DNA of 64,000 nt, taken from contig NC_058138.1 of assembly GCF_011075055.1 (NCBI RefSeq), positions 7,956,001 through 8,020,000 of the forward strand, read 5' to 3'. Position 1 is the stretch's first letter. The number at the start of each line of letters is the position of its first letter. The stretch comes from Mangifera indica (lineage: Eukaryota > Streptophyta > Magnoliopsida > Sapindales > Anacardiaceae). A program made the position numbers and the translations under genes. The notes beneath the pieces are model-generated. The model was not told the DNA's origin and did not search any database. It worked only from the letters and a program-made list of their open reading frames with translations. This document shows, one piece after another, positions 36,411-47,635 of this stretch.

Positions 36411-36645
36411 ACTAAGAGGGCATCAATCTCATGCAGCGAATGGGAGTCGGGATATTTCTGACTATCATAGCCATGTCCATAGCTGCAATTGTGGAAATAA
36501 AGAGGCTCGAATTGAGCAAGCAGATGGTAAAAATATCTGAATCCGAAACAGTGACGCCGAGCATTTTCTATTTGTTATCTCAGAATATTTTGCTAGGAAT
36601 TTCAGACATTTTTACTGGTGGTTGTCGATTCATTGATTTTGTTTT
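36411..36645 (+). pseudogene. Fragment of an NPF (NRT1/PTR) nitrate/peptide transporter gene
   Basis: The frame reads LMQRMGVGIFLTIIAMSIAA, then IVEIKRLEL, then SIFYLLSQNILLGISDIFT. This matches the conserved late-transmembrane part of NPF transporters (LQRMGIG..F, EIKRL, IFWL.PQ, G..DVFT). Similarity fades after DIFT, and upstream in-frame stops appear just before GINLMQRMG. Only about 70 residues of a protein normally near 600 remain, so it is a gene relic. It lies just outside the right end of MULE-2 and downstream of the TOL1-like gene on the opposite strand. Confidence 0.72.
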
Positions 36646-37074
36646 TTTATTTTTTAATTGGGTTGTGTGAGCTCGAAGTAGGCAGTGTCAGTAATGCCTG
36701 CCTTAGACTTTGGACAGGTTACACGAAATGAGAAATTCAGAATATAACAGTAACACGGGATTAGACACAAACCCCAGCCATTCAAGAAATGAAAGTGACA
36801 GAGCTCCAATATGTTCATCATACATTGTCAATACTTCAATGTATATTTCATAAAGCAATTATGTAGCCAAATTCAAAGATAAACTAATTACACGAAATGA
36901 AGGAACACGACAAGTGAAACTTCAAAAGAGAATGCAATGATCGTGTTTTTGAGGGCTAAAGGATTTGAAATCAAAACACAATTGTCTTCAACTACTAAAT
37001 GGCCTCAAGGCATCTGCGGCAGAATGTGAGGCCTCGTGTCCTAAGATATGAAATGTGTATGTATATAACACAGC
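36646..37074 (-). other. Likely 3' untranslated and downstream region of the TOL1-like gene
   Basis: No coding signal. Directly follows the TGA at 37075-37077 on the minus strand. A transcript end was not identified. Confidence 0.4.
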
Positions 37075-40000
37075 TCAGAAGCTAATGAGATCGTCTTTTG
37101 GAGTTTGCTGCTTCTTTGAATCATGTCCACCTTCAGATGAACCCGCACTGCCTTTCTTACCAAAGATCATTTCATCAAGATCATCCATCATGTCATCAGT
37201 ACTTGCTCCATGGGACCCACCACGGGAACCAGCAGGCTTTCTAATAAGAGCATCTTCTTTTGTGTGATGGGGAGACTCATCAGCCTCGACAGCTACAGGA
37301 ATCATAGCAGGTTCTGGTTCAGTTGGAACCACCGATGGCTTCTTCAAATCCCCATACTTGGCAAGAGCTTTTTGGATCTCATCATTCACATTCAGAGCTT
37401 CAAAGAGCAAGGGCTCATTATCTCCTGCAGTTTCAATGATTCTCTGGATTGTGAACTGAGATTGACGACACTGTTGTACGAGCGTCGTGGTCAAGTCATC
37501 CTGCCAAGTGGAAGAAAACATTTGCATAAATGACGTTATGATCAATGGCCAGCACTCAAAAAAGAAATATACGCAATTGCCTCACCTGACCAACAACCAG
37601 TATTCAAGAAAAATATATATAAATAATATGCCTAAATATCAAACAAACAAGAAAATAGTGTTCAAATAAAATAATCATTACCAACTTAAGTTCATTCTAA
37701 TACTTGTTTCATATATTTTCGCAAATGGATCATTGCAATCATCTTGGAGCCATCTACTTGAGATTATGACACAAGTTTCATTACTATCAGGGTTCTAGAA
37801 TCAAAAGAAAAAAACTAAATATACAAATAAATCCTATTAATTTATCTATACAAACTAATGTGGTAACATATGATTTGATGATATAATTGTTTATTTTTTT
37901 TCACTTCAAAATCAATCAATCATATATTGTTCTATAAGTTTGCATAGATAAGTCACTAAGATTTGTTTATATATGTAATATCATTCATGGTCAAAAACTA
38001 GCTGCCAACTAGAAATCAGGTAAAACACCCAAGGTGTATAAAACACACGTAGACACACACATGCACTATAATATAGGTGGAGACGATGGTGCATTACTAA
38101 ACAACATTCTAGTGTATGCATTAAAAACATTAGTGTATATTGGGAGAAGTCAAAGCACTAGTCCTTCAATGAAATTTTCACTTGGAGTTCTATCGTGAAG
38201 AATGAGCATCTGAAGGTCTTTTTGTCATCAACAGGAACTTGTAACCAAAGGCCATTAAATCTAACAGTCCTCCGTTTTGTATATAAAGGATGAAAATATC
38301 CTTTCACAGTGTATTCTCATTTTATGAAATAAAAACTTTCTCTCTCTTCCAGAATCTTCTCTCATCTCTCTCATTTTGTTTTCCTTTACAATTCGTAGAT
38401 CTAGGCTTTATTTTGGTGATTTTTGTTCTTTTTCTTGCATTTTAGATGAGTCAATCTTGAGTCTGTTCATGGCAAATAATTTCCATGAACAAGTTTCCCT
38501 TATGAAACGATAATTATTATTTTTTAATTTATTTATTTTGATGAGAAATCATGGAATTTTAATAATGAAAAAAGCAGATATGAATGTGGATTAGATCTTC
38601 AGTCAATATGTGCAAAAAGAAAACACAAAACCATGACAGTGATATCATAAACTAAATATAATGAGCATACAGATTACTAACTGTATGCTAACAAAAAGAA
38701 GATGTTACAGCCAGAACTAATCTAGAAGAAACTATCTCAGAAAGCTTCCTGATAAAGATGAACAGAACAGAATTAGATGTCTTGAAATTACTTTGGGAGT
38801 ATTATTTAGAAATTCTAAGGATGCTTCTTCACCAAACAAAAAAAAATGGCCTAAGGTACAATAACGTTGAATTAAGGCCTTCATGTTGAAGGTGATCTTT
38901 CAAAAGCGTTGAGATAATAATATTAAATTGATCTTGGCATAAAAATAACTAAAAGCATTACAGGATTATAGGATAACTGCAAGGATTTACTCAAGATAAA
39001 CAAAACCAGAATCTACTCTGGTCGGCTAAGCTGGATTTATAGTGCAGATTGGAATGACAACTAGGATTGAGTAATATGACAGTCACATAACTAGGATTTA
39101 TTTCAATGTTGAAGATAGCATGTTGAAGAATAAAGGATTGATTTCTCATAATCTAACCGAGGCCTAAATCTAGTGCTTCCATAATTTATTTTATGTCTCT
39201 TCTCTCACTTTCAGTCTTCTCAACAATTTACTTCATTTGTCCAACATCATAATTACACTTCATTTAAAAAATAATAATAATAAAAAAAAATTCCAGTCTA
39301 TTCTCATACAAATGTAGCAACAATGAAACCTTATCTCTTCATCAATGAGCTCATCTATTGGCTCACAAGTAGTAATGGTTACCCTCTTACTGATGAAAAC
39401 AACACCTAAAGTTGGGACTAGTTTTGGTCAAAGCTAACAGCCTCACAACTTCTTTGGCAGCATGAATAACAGTACATATAAACAAAGCTGCAGATAGTAC
39501 AGTAAACAACATCTAAGGGTATTTTTAAAGTTTTTGTCTAATACTGAAAATGGATTAAATTAATATGATATGTACTGAATAAAAGGACATAATACAAGCA
39601 AGAAAAAAATTAAAGAGAATGGAACTAAAGAGAACCTCAGAATCTCACTGAGGCCTCCTAGGAAGCACCTTTAAGGACATTTTAGAGTCTTACAACTAAA
39701 AGAAGCAAAATATTTTTTAGTCTAACACTCTCCTAGTATTAATTGTTTAGATAATGCCAGCATATAAATTTCAGCCAACTACTAATCTGATAAAGAGAAG
39801 AAGATATATCAGGTCAAATAAGAAATGATCTCCCAGCAATAAATAAAACTCAAATACAAACATATAAGATTAAAATTAGCTAGATATCCAACCAAAGAAC
39901 AATATAAATAAAATATGCAAATTGCATAATCACCCTTGTTGCTATGTAATTGCCCCTAATTGCAAAATTTAAGGTGCTGTTCTTCATCACTTACTCTCTC

Positions 40001-41910
40001 TCAAATAATAATCAAAGGACCAAAATTATGGTGGAGATTCTCAGAAAAATTTCTTCAACTTACCTTTGCTTTCAACTAAGACTTCACTCTTCTTTGTTTC
40101 TTACCTTTAAGGAGCTCACTGAACACCCAAATCTAACATTTAATTATTATTTATTAAATTGTTTTTCATTCAATACAAAAACAAATATTTCTAGTTATAT
40201 TTATAACAGCTGCAAATCGGCATCACAAAATATCCATCTAGTGGAAAACTTGCTTGACTACACCTTTGAGTTTGTCCCAAAATTCAGCCCATCAGAGCTG
40301 CAGGAGATTTTAGCTCCATTTTTTAAGCATATAATCTATTCCAAAGTATCTACTAGTAGACCAAATATCAGACTGGAATAACGATCTAAATAATTTACTT
40401 TCATAATCCCTGTCCTCAGAATGTTTCTTGACAACACCTTGAGACTTCAGAACAGTCAACTTAACTAGATCAAATTAAAAAATAAAATGAGAAATATTAG
40501 ATAAGAGAATTCATGCATTTTTATATCACATCTAGGTTGAAGGACCAACTTCTATATGGTCAGAAGAAGGATACAATAATATAAGACAGCTGAAACGAGG
40601 CAAGAAACTTAGAAAGAAAACCTGTAAAGCATCTTGTTGGGGTGAAGAGGATAAAACTGTTGTAAGAAGCTCAATACTGTTTCTAGCCACATCAAATGCT
40701 TCCTTTGTTTGTTCAGCAGTAAAGCTTTGCACAGGAATATCATGCTGCATGTGCTGTGCAAGATTGGGATCCACTTCTGGTGCTGAACGGGGAGGAGTAA
40801 AAATAGGTGCCAAACTCTCACTGTCACGTCCTGGAAACCGGATGCCCCTGGATCTTAAACTCTAAAATAGAAAGCCATAACAAGAAAATCTCAAAGTCAT
40901 AAATCTGAAATTGCTGAAGAAATTTACAAATTGATTCAGCATAACACTAAACCACACATTTTACTTGCACAAGTTTATCAGGAAATTTATTCAAACATAT
41001 GTAAAATACCAAGAAAGTGAATTATTATTTCTGGATCAATCTACGAGCAAAATAAATTTATATATTTAAAAATATGAAAAATAATTTTTGATATTTGATA
41101 ATTAATCCTTTTTGTTGAAGGTCATAATTATTAGCTAAAAATCTGAAACTACTATCATTCAAGACTATTAATGTGATAAGGAGACAAAAGGAAAAAGGGT
41201 AAAACAATACTTCAACATGACTTCAGTAAATCAATTCAAGTGGACATTATTTTCCAAATATCCAAGCCTAATGTAATCACTGTATATATCACCTTTAAGA
41301 AAATGCAATGTTTAAAAACATTTGACATCTTTCATTTTCCTATCCCAGTTATAGGCAACAAAACAAATGGTTTAATGGACTTTATAAGTACCTTGTATGT
41401 TTCTTCATAAACAGGCAAGTAGCGGAGTTCTCCTGTTGATTCACCCCAAGATTCAATTAGCATCAAAGCCTTGTTCCTATTATTAAAAACAGTTTGGGGA
41501 TCATCAATCAGCTTGATCATTTCATCAAGAACCCTCTCTGCTGCCACCTCTGAAAAAGCCTTTTCACAATTCTTAACACATGTTTCAAGCAACACCAAAG
41601 CCAAGTATTGAACCATAGGGATTTTCAGCATGATCCTCTTCTTTATGCCACGGATCAATTCAACACTGTTAATTTTGTCACTATTGATCATGTCACAAAT
41701 ATCAAGATTCAAGGCCCAATCAGGCTCCTCAAGGGTCTCTGACGTGGCATCCTCAACAAGCTTATCAGCTGGATTTGAGCCTTGGAAAAGCTCCTTCATT
41801 TTAAAGCTCATTTGGCTCATGCCTTCACTCATTTTGCGGCTCACCTCAGCTCCTCCAATCTTAAGGCGTTCACCAAAGGCACTAACTTTCTCCATTAAAT
41901 TATCACTCAT
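37075..41910 (-). CDS. TOL1: TOM1-like protein (VHS-GAT), TOL1 orthologue candidate
   Basis: Three coding exons (41910-41392, 40861-40622, 37500-37075) join in frame through GT..AG introns to give 394 residues, close to the size recalled for Arabidopsis TOL1. The start is the ATG at 41910 (MSDNLMEKVSAFGERLKIGG). A VHS domain spans about 46-175 (LVEDATSETLEEPDW, SVELIRGIKKRI, VLLETCVKNCEKAF). A GAT domain spans about 220-305 (FTAEQTKEAFDVARN, then TLVQQCRQSQFTIQRII). The C terminus is short and acidic (DDMMDDLDEMIFGKK, ending DDLISF), as in TOL1/TOL2 rather than the long-tailed members. The family binds ubiquitinated cargo and starts its ESCRT-dependent sorting to the vacuole; it acts at plasma membrane and endosomes. 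A 5'-UTR intron is likely (acceptor ~41922, donor ~42837). Intron 2 is 3.1 kb and holds a MITE. It looks intact. Confidence 0.95.
37820..37982. repeat. MITE with long inverted repeats in TOL1-like intron 2
   Basis: The left arm ACAAATAAATCCTATTAATT, then TATCTATACAAACTAATG pairs with a right arm containing TTTGCATAGATAAGTCACTA, then AGATTTGTTTATA. It is related to the elements at 16232-16373 and ~59880-60060. Ends are approximate. Confidence 0.65.
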
Positions 41911-42837
41911 CTTCACAAATCCTTAAAAATATAAAACTAAATTTTAAAAAATGTTATGCTGATTGAGATCAGAGCTACACATGCTAAAGGTTCAGAAGAA
42001 ATACAATTTAAGTGGTCACACAATACACATTTATGTAAAAGAATTCTCTCGGAAAAACAATTCTTTCATCAAATTAGAATTTCCATTTGCTCTGCAGTGA
42101 AATCCTAACAACATTATAGAGTAGCATCTTTTGATAAAATATAACCACCCTTGAAATGCAAAACATCAAATTCGTAACATTTATAACAAATATTTTTTAC
42201 CATTCACGCTGAATTTTAGTATAATAATGTTGTACATCACACAAATATGAACCAAATATGTCAACAAGATCATATGATCCAAAAAGAAAATAATTTATAT
42301 GCAAGTCAAACTTGAAAGATATGGAGTTGAGAAAGTCAAGACCACAGCACAATAATGAAGAAATTCAAGTCCAATAATGTCAACTTTCCCAAAATAATAC
42401 AATCCAAAATTGTAGAAATTCAAGAAGAAAACTTAAATCATTTAAATCAACCTACTGATTTCAAGTGTTCTAAGTAATTAAAGAAGATATCATCATAACA
42501 CAAACCCAAAATACCAAAACCCATCAAAACCCTAATCCCATAATCTTCAAACCAATTCTCATGAAACCGGTAAAAATTATGATCTGTTTAAACAATCAAT
42601 GCGTGCTTCTCACTTATGCCGTAGTTCAGGTGAAATTTTCACAAATATCAAAATTAACACAGTTATTCCAACAAATTTCTGTAGCTTTCTGAGGAACCAA
42701 ACAGATGGAAATGAGTAATCTTTTTTAAATTTAAAAAAAGGACCAAAACAAAAAAGATTGATCAGATCAGAGAACGAATTGGAAATTATGAGACTGTCCA
42801 AACACAAAAAATAAAAAGTAAAATAAACATTTTTACC

Positions 42838-42955
42838 TTTGATAGAGTTGAAATGGATTGAGTTGAGTTGAGACGATGACAGGCAACGACTCAGTAAAGT
42901 TGTTAACGATCTTCCTTCTTGTTTCCGCCACTCTCACATACGTTAGCGAGAGAGT
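42838..42955 (-). other. Probable 5' untranslated exon of the TOL1-like gene
   Basis: A good donor (AAAG then GTAAAAATG on the minus strand) at about 42837 and an acceptor (TTTTTAAG) just upstream of the start codon bound a ~0.9-kb intron. Upstream DNA has no in-frame ATG. The transcription start is not defined; this is inference from splice signals. Confidence 0.5.
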
Positions 42956-42959
42956 TAAG

Positions 42960-43400
42960 ATTTTTCTTTTTCATTAAAAAAAACTGCATTTGTTTAATGG
43001 AAAAAAACTCTTACAACTGTAAAGTTTTGAAAATTACTTTACGGCCCCACATGTGCTGGGGGGCTCTGCCAAGCGTAGATTTGTATACTAGCGGGTCTTG
43101 CGGGCGGCAAAAACACTAGGGCCCGTCACACAACCCATTTTTTATAGGATTGTATCGTGTCAGGGCTTTAGTAGGTTAGCTCGTAGGTCCTGTAACTGGT
43201 TAGCCTGTTAATTAAATAATAAGATTTATTTTTTTAATTTTAATAATTATATCAAATTAATTAAAAATTATTTTTTAATTACTAAAATTGGAGATAGTAT
43301 TTAAAAATTTTTATAAATAATTTCTTACTTGTAATAGAAGAATACCGTAGCTATATAATAGAAAAAATACAAATAATTTCATTTATATAATGTACAAATA
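42960..43400. other. Promoter side of TOL1-like gene and possible 3' end of a hAT element
   Basis: No gene. AGGGCCCGTCACACAACCC at about 43118 resembles a hAT terminus lying beyond the end of the hAT coding remains, but no matching inverted end was confirmed. Confidence 0.35.
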
Positions 43401-44078
43401 TAAGTTTGATATATATCACTTACTCATTTTCAATATCTAGACTCTTGAATTCTTCAAATATATTATCTACTCTCCGATTTTGTAATTTAAAATCAACTGA
43501 CATCCAATCTTTCATATATATTATCATTGCAATTATTTTAGGGTGTATGTTTGATTTTCTGTCGTTCAACATGCATGCATCCGCACTAAAAACGAATTTT
43601 GATAATACAATAGACACCAAAGGAGTTAGTAGATCATGTGTCATTAGGTAAAACATACGAAAACTTTCTTGATATGTTTTTCACTATGCTACAACATTTA
43701 ATGTGTCGACATATCTTTTAATAATTTTAGGGTAATAATTAATGTTAATATAGTTATAAAACTCACCAACATTTGAACTCTAATTGATATGTCGTTTACC
43801 TTTGTGCAAGATTGATCACATATGCGAGTTTTTTCCTTTTGAACTACTTGAACTTATCTTTAATTCAAGAGTATGTATCGTCCATCCATATTTACGCTCA
43901 TGAATGATATACATTTCAAGTAAAAAATGTTAAACATTTTATTTTTTATTAATGCACAGCTTTAACAAATTTTCATTTATAGCATTTAAATAATTTTGCC
44001 TAATCAAAAAGTGAAGTTACTTGTTTCTAGTATTTTTTAAATTTCTCTTCCATTTGTCTTGGCGTACCTTAAAAAAAA
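43401..44078 (-). pseudogene. hAT transposase C-terminal part (dimerisation domain), distal to MULE-1
   Basis: Minus strand 43656-43420 reads LMTHDLLTPLVSIVLSKFVF, then SADACMLNDRKSNIHPKII, then YMKDWMSVDF. This follows the hAT C-terminal dimerisation motif (ARDLLTPPVSTVASESAFS, LDERRSSL, KDWM). Weaker coding traces continue upstream to the MULE-1 border at 44078. It continues the transposase whose earlier parts are at 59480-58553 and 57515-57009. Stops are present, so it is dead. Confidence 0.78.
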
Positions 44079-44159
44079 GGGAAATTATTAAAAATAGGCA
44101 AAATTAAAGGGGTCTAAGGAAATTACCCAAAAAATTCAGGTATAAGCAAAAATACTCAG

Positions 44160-45310
44160 GTTTTGTGAAATGACGAAACTGCCCCCATATATAAATACAG
44201 CAAATTTTCACTATGCAATTCAAAGAAAACCCCACCTCCCACGGCAATCCCACGGCGAACGTCATTTCGGCCGATTTTCTTGCTTTCCGACAACCGAAAA
44301 TGGCAAAAAATGTTAGTATATCTCCCGTAATCTTGTTTGGATCAAGTTATTGCTCATATTATTGAGATTTGACTGAGATTTTTGGGTTTGAAATTTTAGG
44401 GTTTACGGTTTGAATAATGCTTAAAATGTTTTGATTCTTGGTTGTTTTCGTTGAATTGATTGAGGGCTTTTATGTTATACAACGTATAGATTTGATTTTC
44501 GTTAAAATCGGAGGCCGAAACGACCAAAATGTGGCCGAAAATGGCTGCCGAAGAGATCGGCAGTCCGACGTGGGAACATTGTTTCCCACGTCAAGCACGT
44601 GCATCCCACGTTCAGAAGACTTTGACCGTTTTTTTGGGGGTAAATTAGCTTTTTTAAAATATTAGGGCATCGTGGGAGATCCTTAGGCCACGTCAGGTTT
44701 TTTGGCAATTTGTCACGTCAACGTGAGTTTGGCGAAATAACAAAAATGCCCCTATATATAAACACAGCCAAATTACTTATTTCCCACGGTAAATTTCGCG
44801 ATTTTACTGTGCATTTCAAAGAAAAATCAAAACTTTCCACGCCACCACGTTCATCTCACAGCCGAGCAGATTTCCGCCGATTTTCTTTCTTTCCGGCATC
44901 CGCAAATGGCAAATAAGGCTAGTATATCTCCCGTAATCTTATTTGAATCAAGTTATTGCTCATATTATTGAGATTTTGCGCTTTGAAATTTTAGGGTTTC
45001 GATGTTGAACAATGCTTAAAATGTTTCGATTCTTGGTTGTTTTGGTTGAATTGATTGAGGGGTTTTATGTTATACAACGTGTAGATTTGTTTTATGTGGA
45101 AATCGGAGGCCGAAACAACCAAATTTTGGCCGAAAATGGCTGCCGAAGAGATCGACAGTCCGACGTGGGAACAATATTTCCCACGTCAAGTGCGCTCATC
45201 CCACGTTCAGCAGTGACTGGCCGTTTTTTAGGGGGGTAAATTAGCTTTTTTAAAATATTGGGACGTCGTATAGATTCCTTAGAACACAACGGGTTTTTCT
45301 GATATTTGCC
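44160..45310 (+). repeat. Tandem duplication of a ~560-bp segment holding a putative promoter and first exon
   Basis: Copy 1 (about 44160-44700) and copy 2 (about 44725-45310) share landmarks: CCCATATATAAATACAG / CCTATATATAAACACAG (TATA-like), GCCGATTTTCTTGCTTTCCG / GCCGATTTTCTTTCTTTCCG, and then ATGGCAAA at 44300 and 44906. Copy 1 has AAT then GTTAGTA, a donor-like site; copy 2 has GCTAGTA. This looks like a promoter plus a tiny first exon (MAKN/MANK) for the Ulp1-like gene, with splicing to the acceptor at about 47636. The gene model is inference. Confidence 0.6.
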
Positions 45311-45339
45311 ATATAACAGTGGACCTATTTAGAATAGGA

Positions 45340-47500
45340 GTTTTCATGAGGGGATACATTGAGAATTTTTTTATCTAGGGTTTCTAATCATGTAGTTTTC
45401 GAATTTTATATCCGTTTTTTCTGTTCTAGGGTTTTTCAACTTTTAGAATTCGAATTTCAGTTCCGTCTTTTCGAATTTTATCGTTTTGCGAGATTTTGAC
45501 TCGTATTTTTCAAATTTCCGAAGGATTTTTCGATTGTTGCCATTCTAGGGTTTTTCAACTTTTAGAATTCGATTTTCAGTTTCCTTTTTCGAATTTTACT
45601 GTTTTACGAGATTTCGACTTGTATTTTTCAGATTTTCGAAGGAATTTTCGATTGTTGCTATTCTAGGGTTTTTCAAATTTCAGAATTCGAATTTCAGTTT
45701 CGTTTTTTCGAATTTCACTGTTTTACGAGATTTTGACTCGTATTTTCCAGATTTCAAAGGATTTTTCGATTGTTGCCATTCTAGGGTTTTTCAACTTTTA
45801 GAATTCGAATTCTATTTTCGTTTTTTTGAATTTCACCATTTTACGAGATTCTGACTAGTATTTTTCAGATTTTCGAAAGATTTTTTTATTGTTGCCACTC
45901 TAAGGTTTTTCAACTTTTAGAATTCGAATTTCAGTTCTATTTTTTTGCATCAGACAGTTTTACGAGATTGCGACTCGTATATTTCAGATTTCCGAAGGAT
46001 TGTTCGATTGTTGCCATTCTAGGGTTTTTCAACTTTTAGAACTCGAATTTCATTTCTGTTTTTTCGAATTTCATCGTTTTACAAGATTTTGACTTGTATT
46101 TCTCAGATTTTCGAAGGATTTTTCGATTGTTGTCGTTCTAGGACTTTTCAACTTTTAGAATTCAAATTTCAGTTCCGTTTTTTCGAATTTCACCGTTTTG
46201 CAAGATTTGACTCGTATTTTTCAAATTTCCGCAGAATTTTTTGATTGTTGCCATTCTAGGGTTTTTCAACTTTTAGAATTCGATTTTCAGTTTCCTTTTT
46301 CGAATTTCAACGTTTTACGAGATTCTGACTCGTATTTTTCAGATTTTCGAAGGATTTTTTGATTGTTGCCACCCTACGGTTTTTCAACTTTTAGAATTCG
46401 AATTTCAGTTCTATTTTTTTGAATTTTATCGTTTTACGAGATTTTGACTCGTATATTTCAGATTTCTGAAGGATTGTTCGATTGTTGCCATTCTAGGGTT
46501 TTTTAACTTTTAGAACTCAAATTCTATTTCTGTTTTTTCGAATTTCATCATTTTACGAGATTTCGACTCATATATTTCAGATTTTAGAAGGATTTTTTGA
46601 TTGTTGTCATTCTAGGATTTTTCAACTTTTAGAATTCGAATTTCAGTTCCGTTTTTTCGAATTTCACTGTTTTGCGAGATTTTGACTCGTATTTTTTTCA
46701 AATTTCTGTAGAACTTTTCGATTGTTGCCATTTTAGGGTTTTTGAACTTATAGAATTCGATTTTCAGTTTCCTTTTTTGAATTTTACTGTTTTACGAGAT
46801 TCTGACTCGTATTTTTCAGATTTCTGAAGGATTTTTTGATTGTTGCCACTCTAGGGTTATTCAACTTTTAGAATTCAAATTTTAGTTTCGTTTTTTTGAA
46901 TTTCACCGTTTTACGAGATTTTGACTCGTATATTTCAGATTTCTGAAGGATTGTTCGATTGTTGCCATTCTAGGGTTTTTCAACTTTTAGAACTCGAATT
47001 TCATTTCTGTTTTTTCAAATTTCATCGTTTTACAAGATTTTGACCCGTATTTCTCAGATTTTTGAAGGATTTTTCAATTATTGCCACTCTAGGGTTTTTT
47101 AACTTTTAGAATTCAAATTTCAGTTCTGTTTTTTAGAATTTCACCGTTTTACGAGATTTCAACTCGTATTTTTTAGATTTCCGAAGGATTTTTCAATTGT
47201 TGCCATTCTAGGGTTTTTCCACTTTTAGAATTCGAATTCTATTTTCGTTTTTTCGAATTTCACCATTTCAGGATATATCAACTCATATTTTCTTATTTTT
47301 GGTCGATTTTTTTATTGTTAACATTCTATAGAAATCCAATTTCATTATAGTTTTTTCTGAATTTCACCTTTTTTGGCTATATCGACTCGTATTTGATAGA
47401 TTTTCTATCGATTTTTCGTTTCTTAACATTGTAGGGTAGTTGAACGTGTAGAATTCGAATTTCAATTTCTTTTATTCGAATTTCATCGTTAACAGACACT
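45340..47500 (+). repeat. ~119-bp tandem repeat array, about 19 units
   Basis: Each unit contains CTAGGGTTTTTCAACTTTTA, GAATTCGAATTTCAGTT, TTCGAATTTCACCGTTTTAC and GAGATTTTGACTCGTATTTTTCAGATTT. Unit starts recur near 45425, 45545, 45664, 45780, 45899, 46019 and on to 47430. Copies are diverged by several per cent; the last two are most decayed. The array lies between the putative first exon and the main exon of the Ulp1-like gene. Inverted copies occur at 54690-55110. Confidence 0.88.
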
Positions 47501-47635
47501 TAAATCTTGTTTTTAAGTTTTGTCATTTCCTTTTTGATTATTTGGTATTTTTCATCTTTTTATGTTTTTCCCACGAATACATTTGTTTACATATTTGTTT
47601 TTATGAATGTCTAACGAGTTTTTTATATTGTTACA

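Noticed and set aside
38100..38450. LTR-like promoter and leader sequence in TOL1-like intron 2
   Set aside because: TATATAAAGG followed by a CT-rich leader resembles an LTR R/U5, but no ends, primer site or duplication could be identified.
39950..40381. 143-residue open frame in TOL1-like intron 2
   Set aside because: No recognisable motif, AT-rich composition, and it lies antisense within an intron of a well-defined gene.
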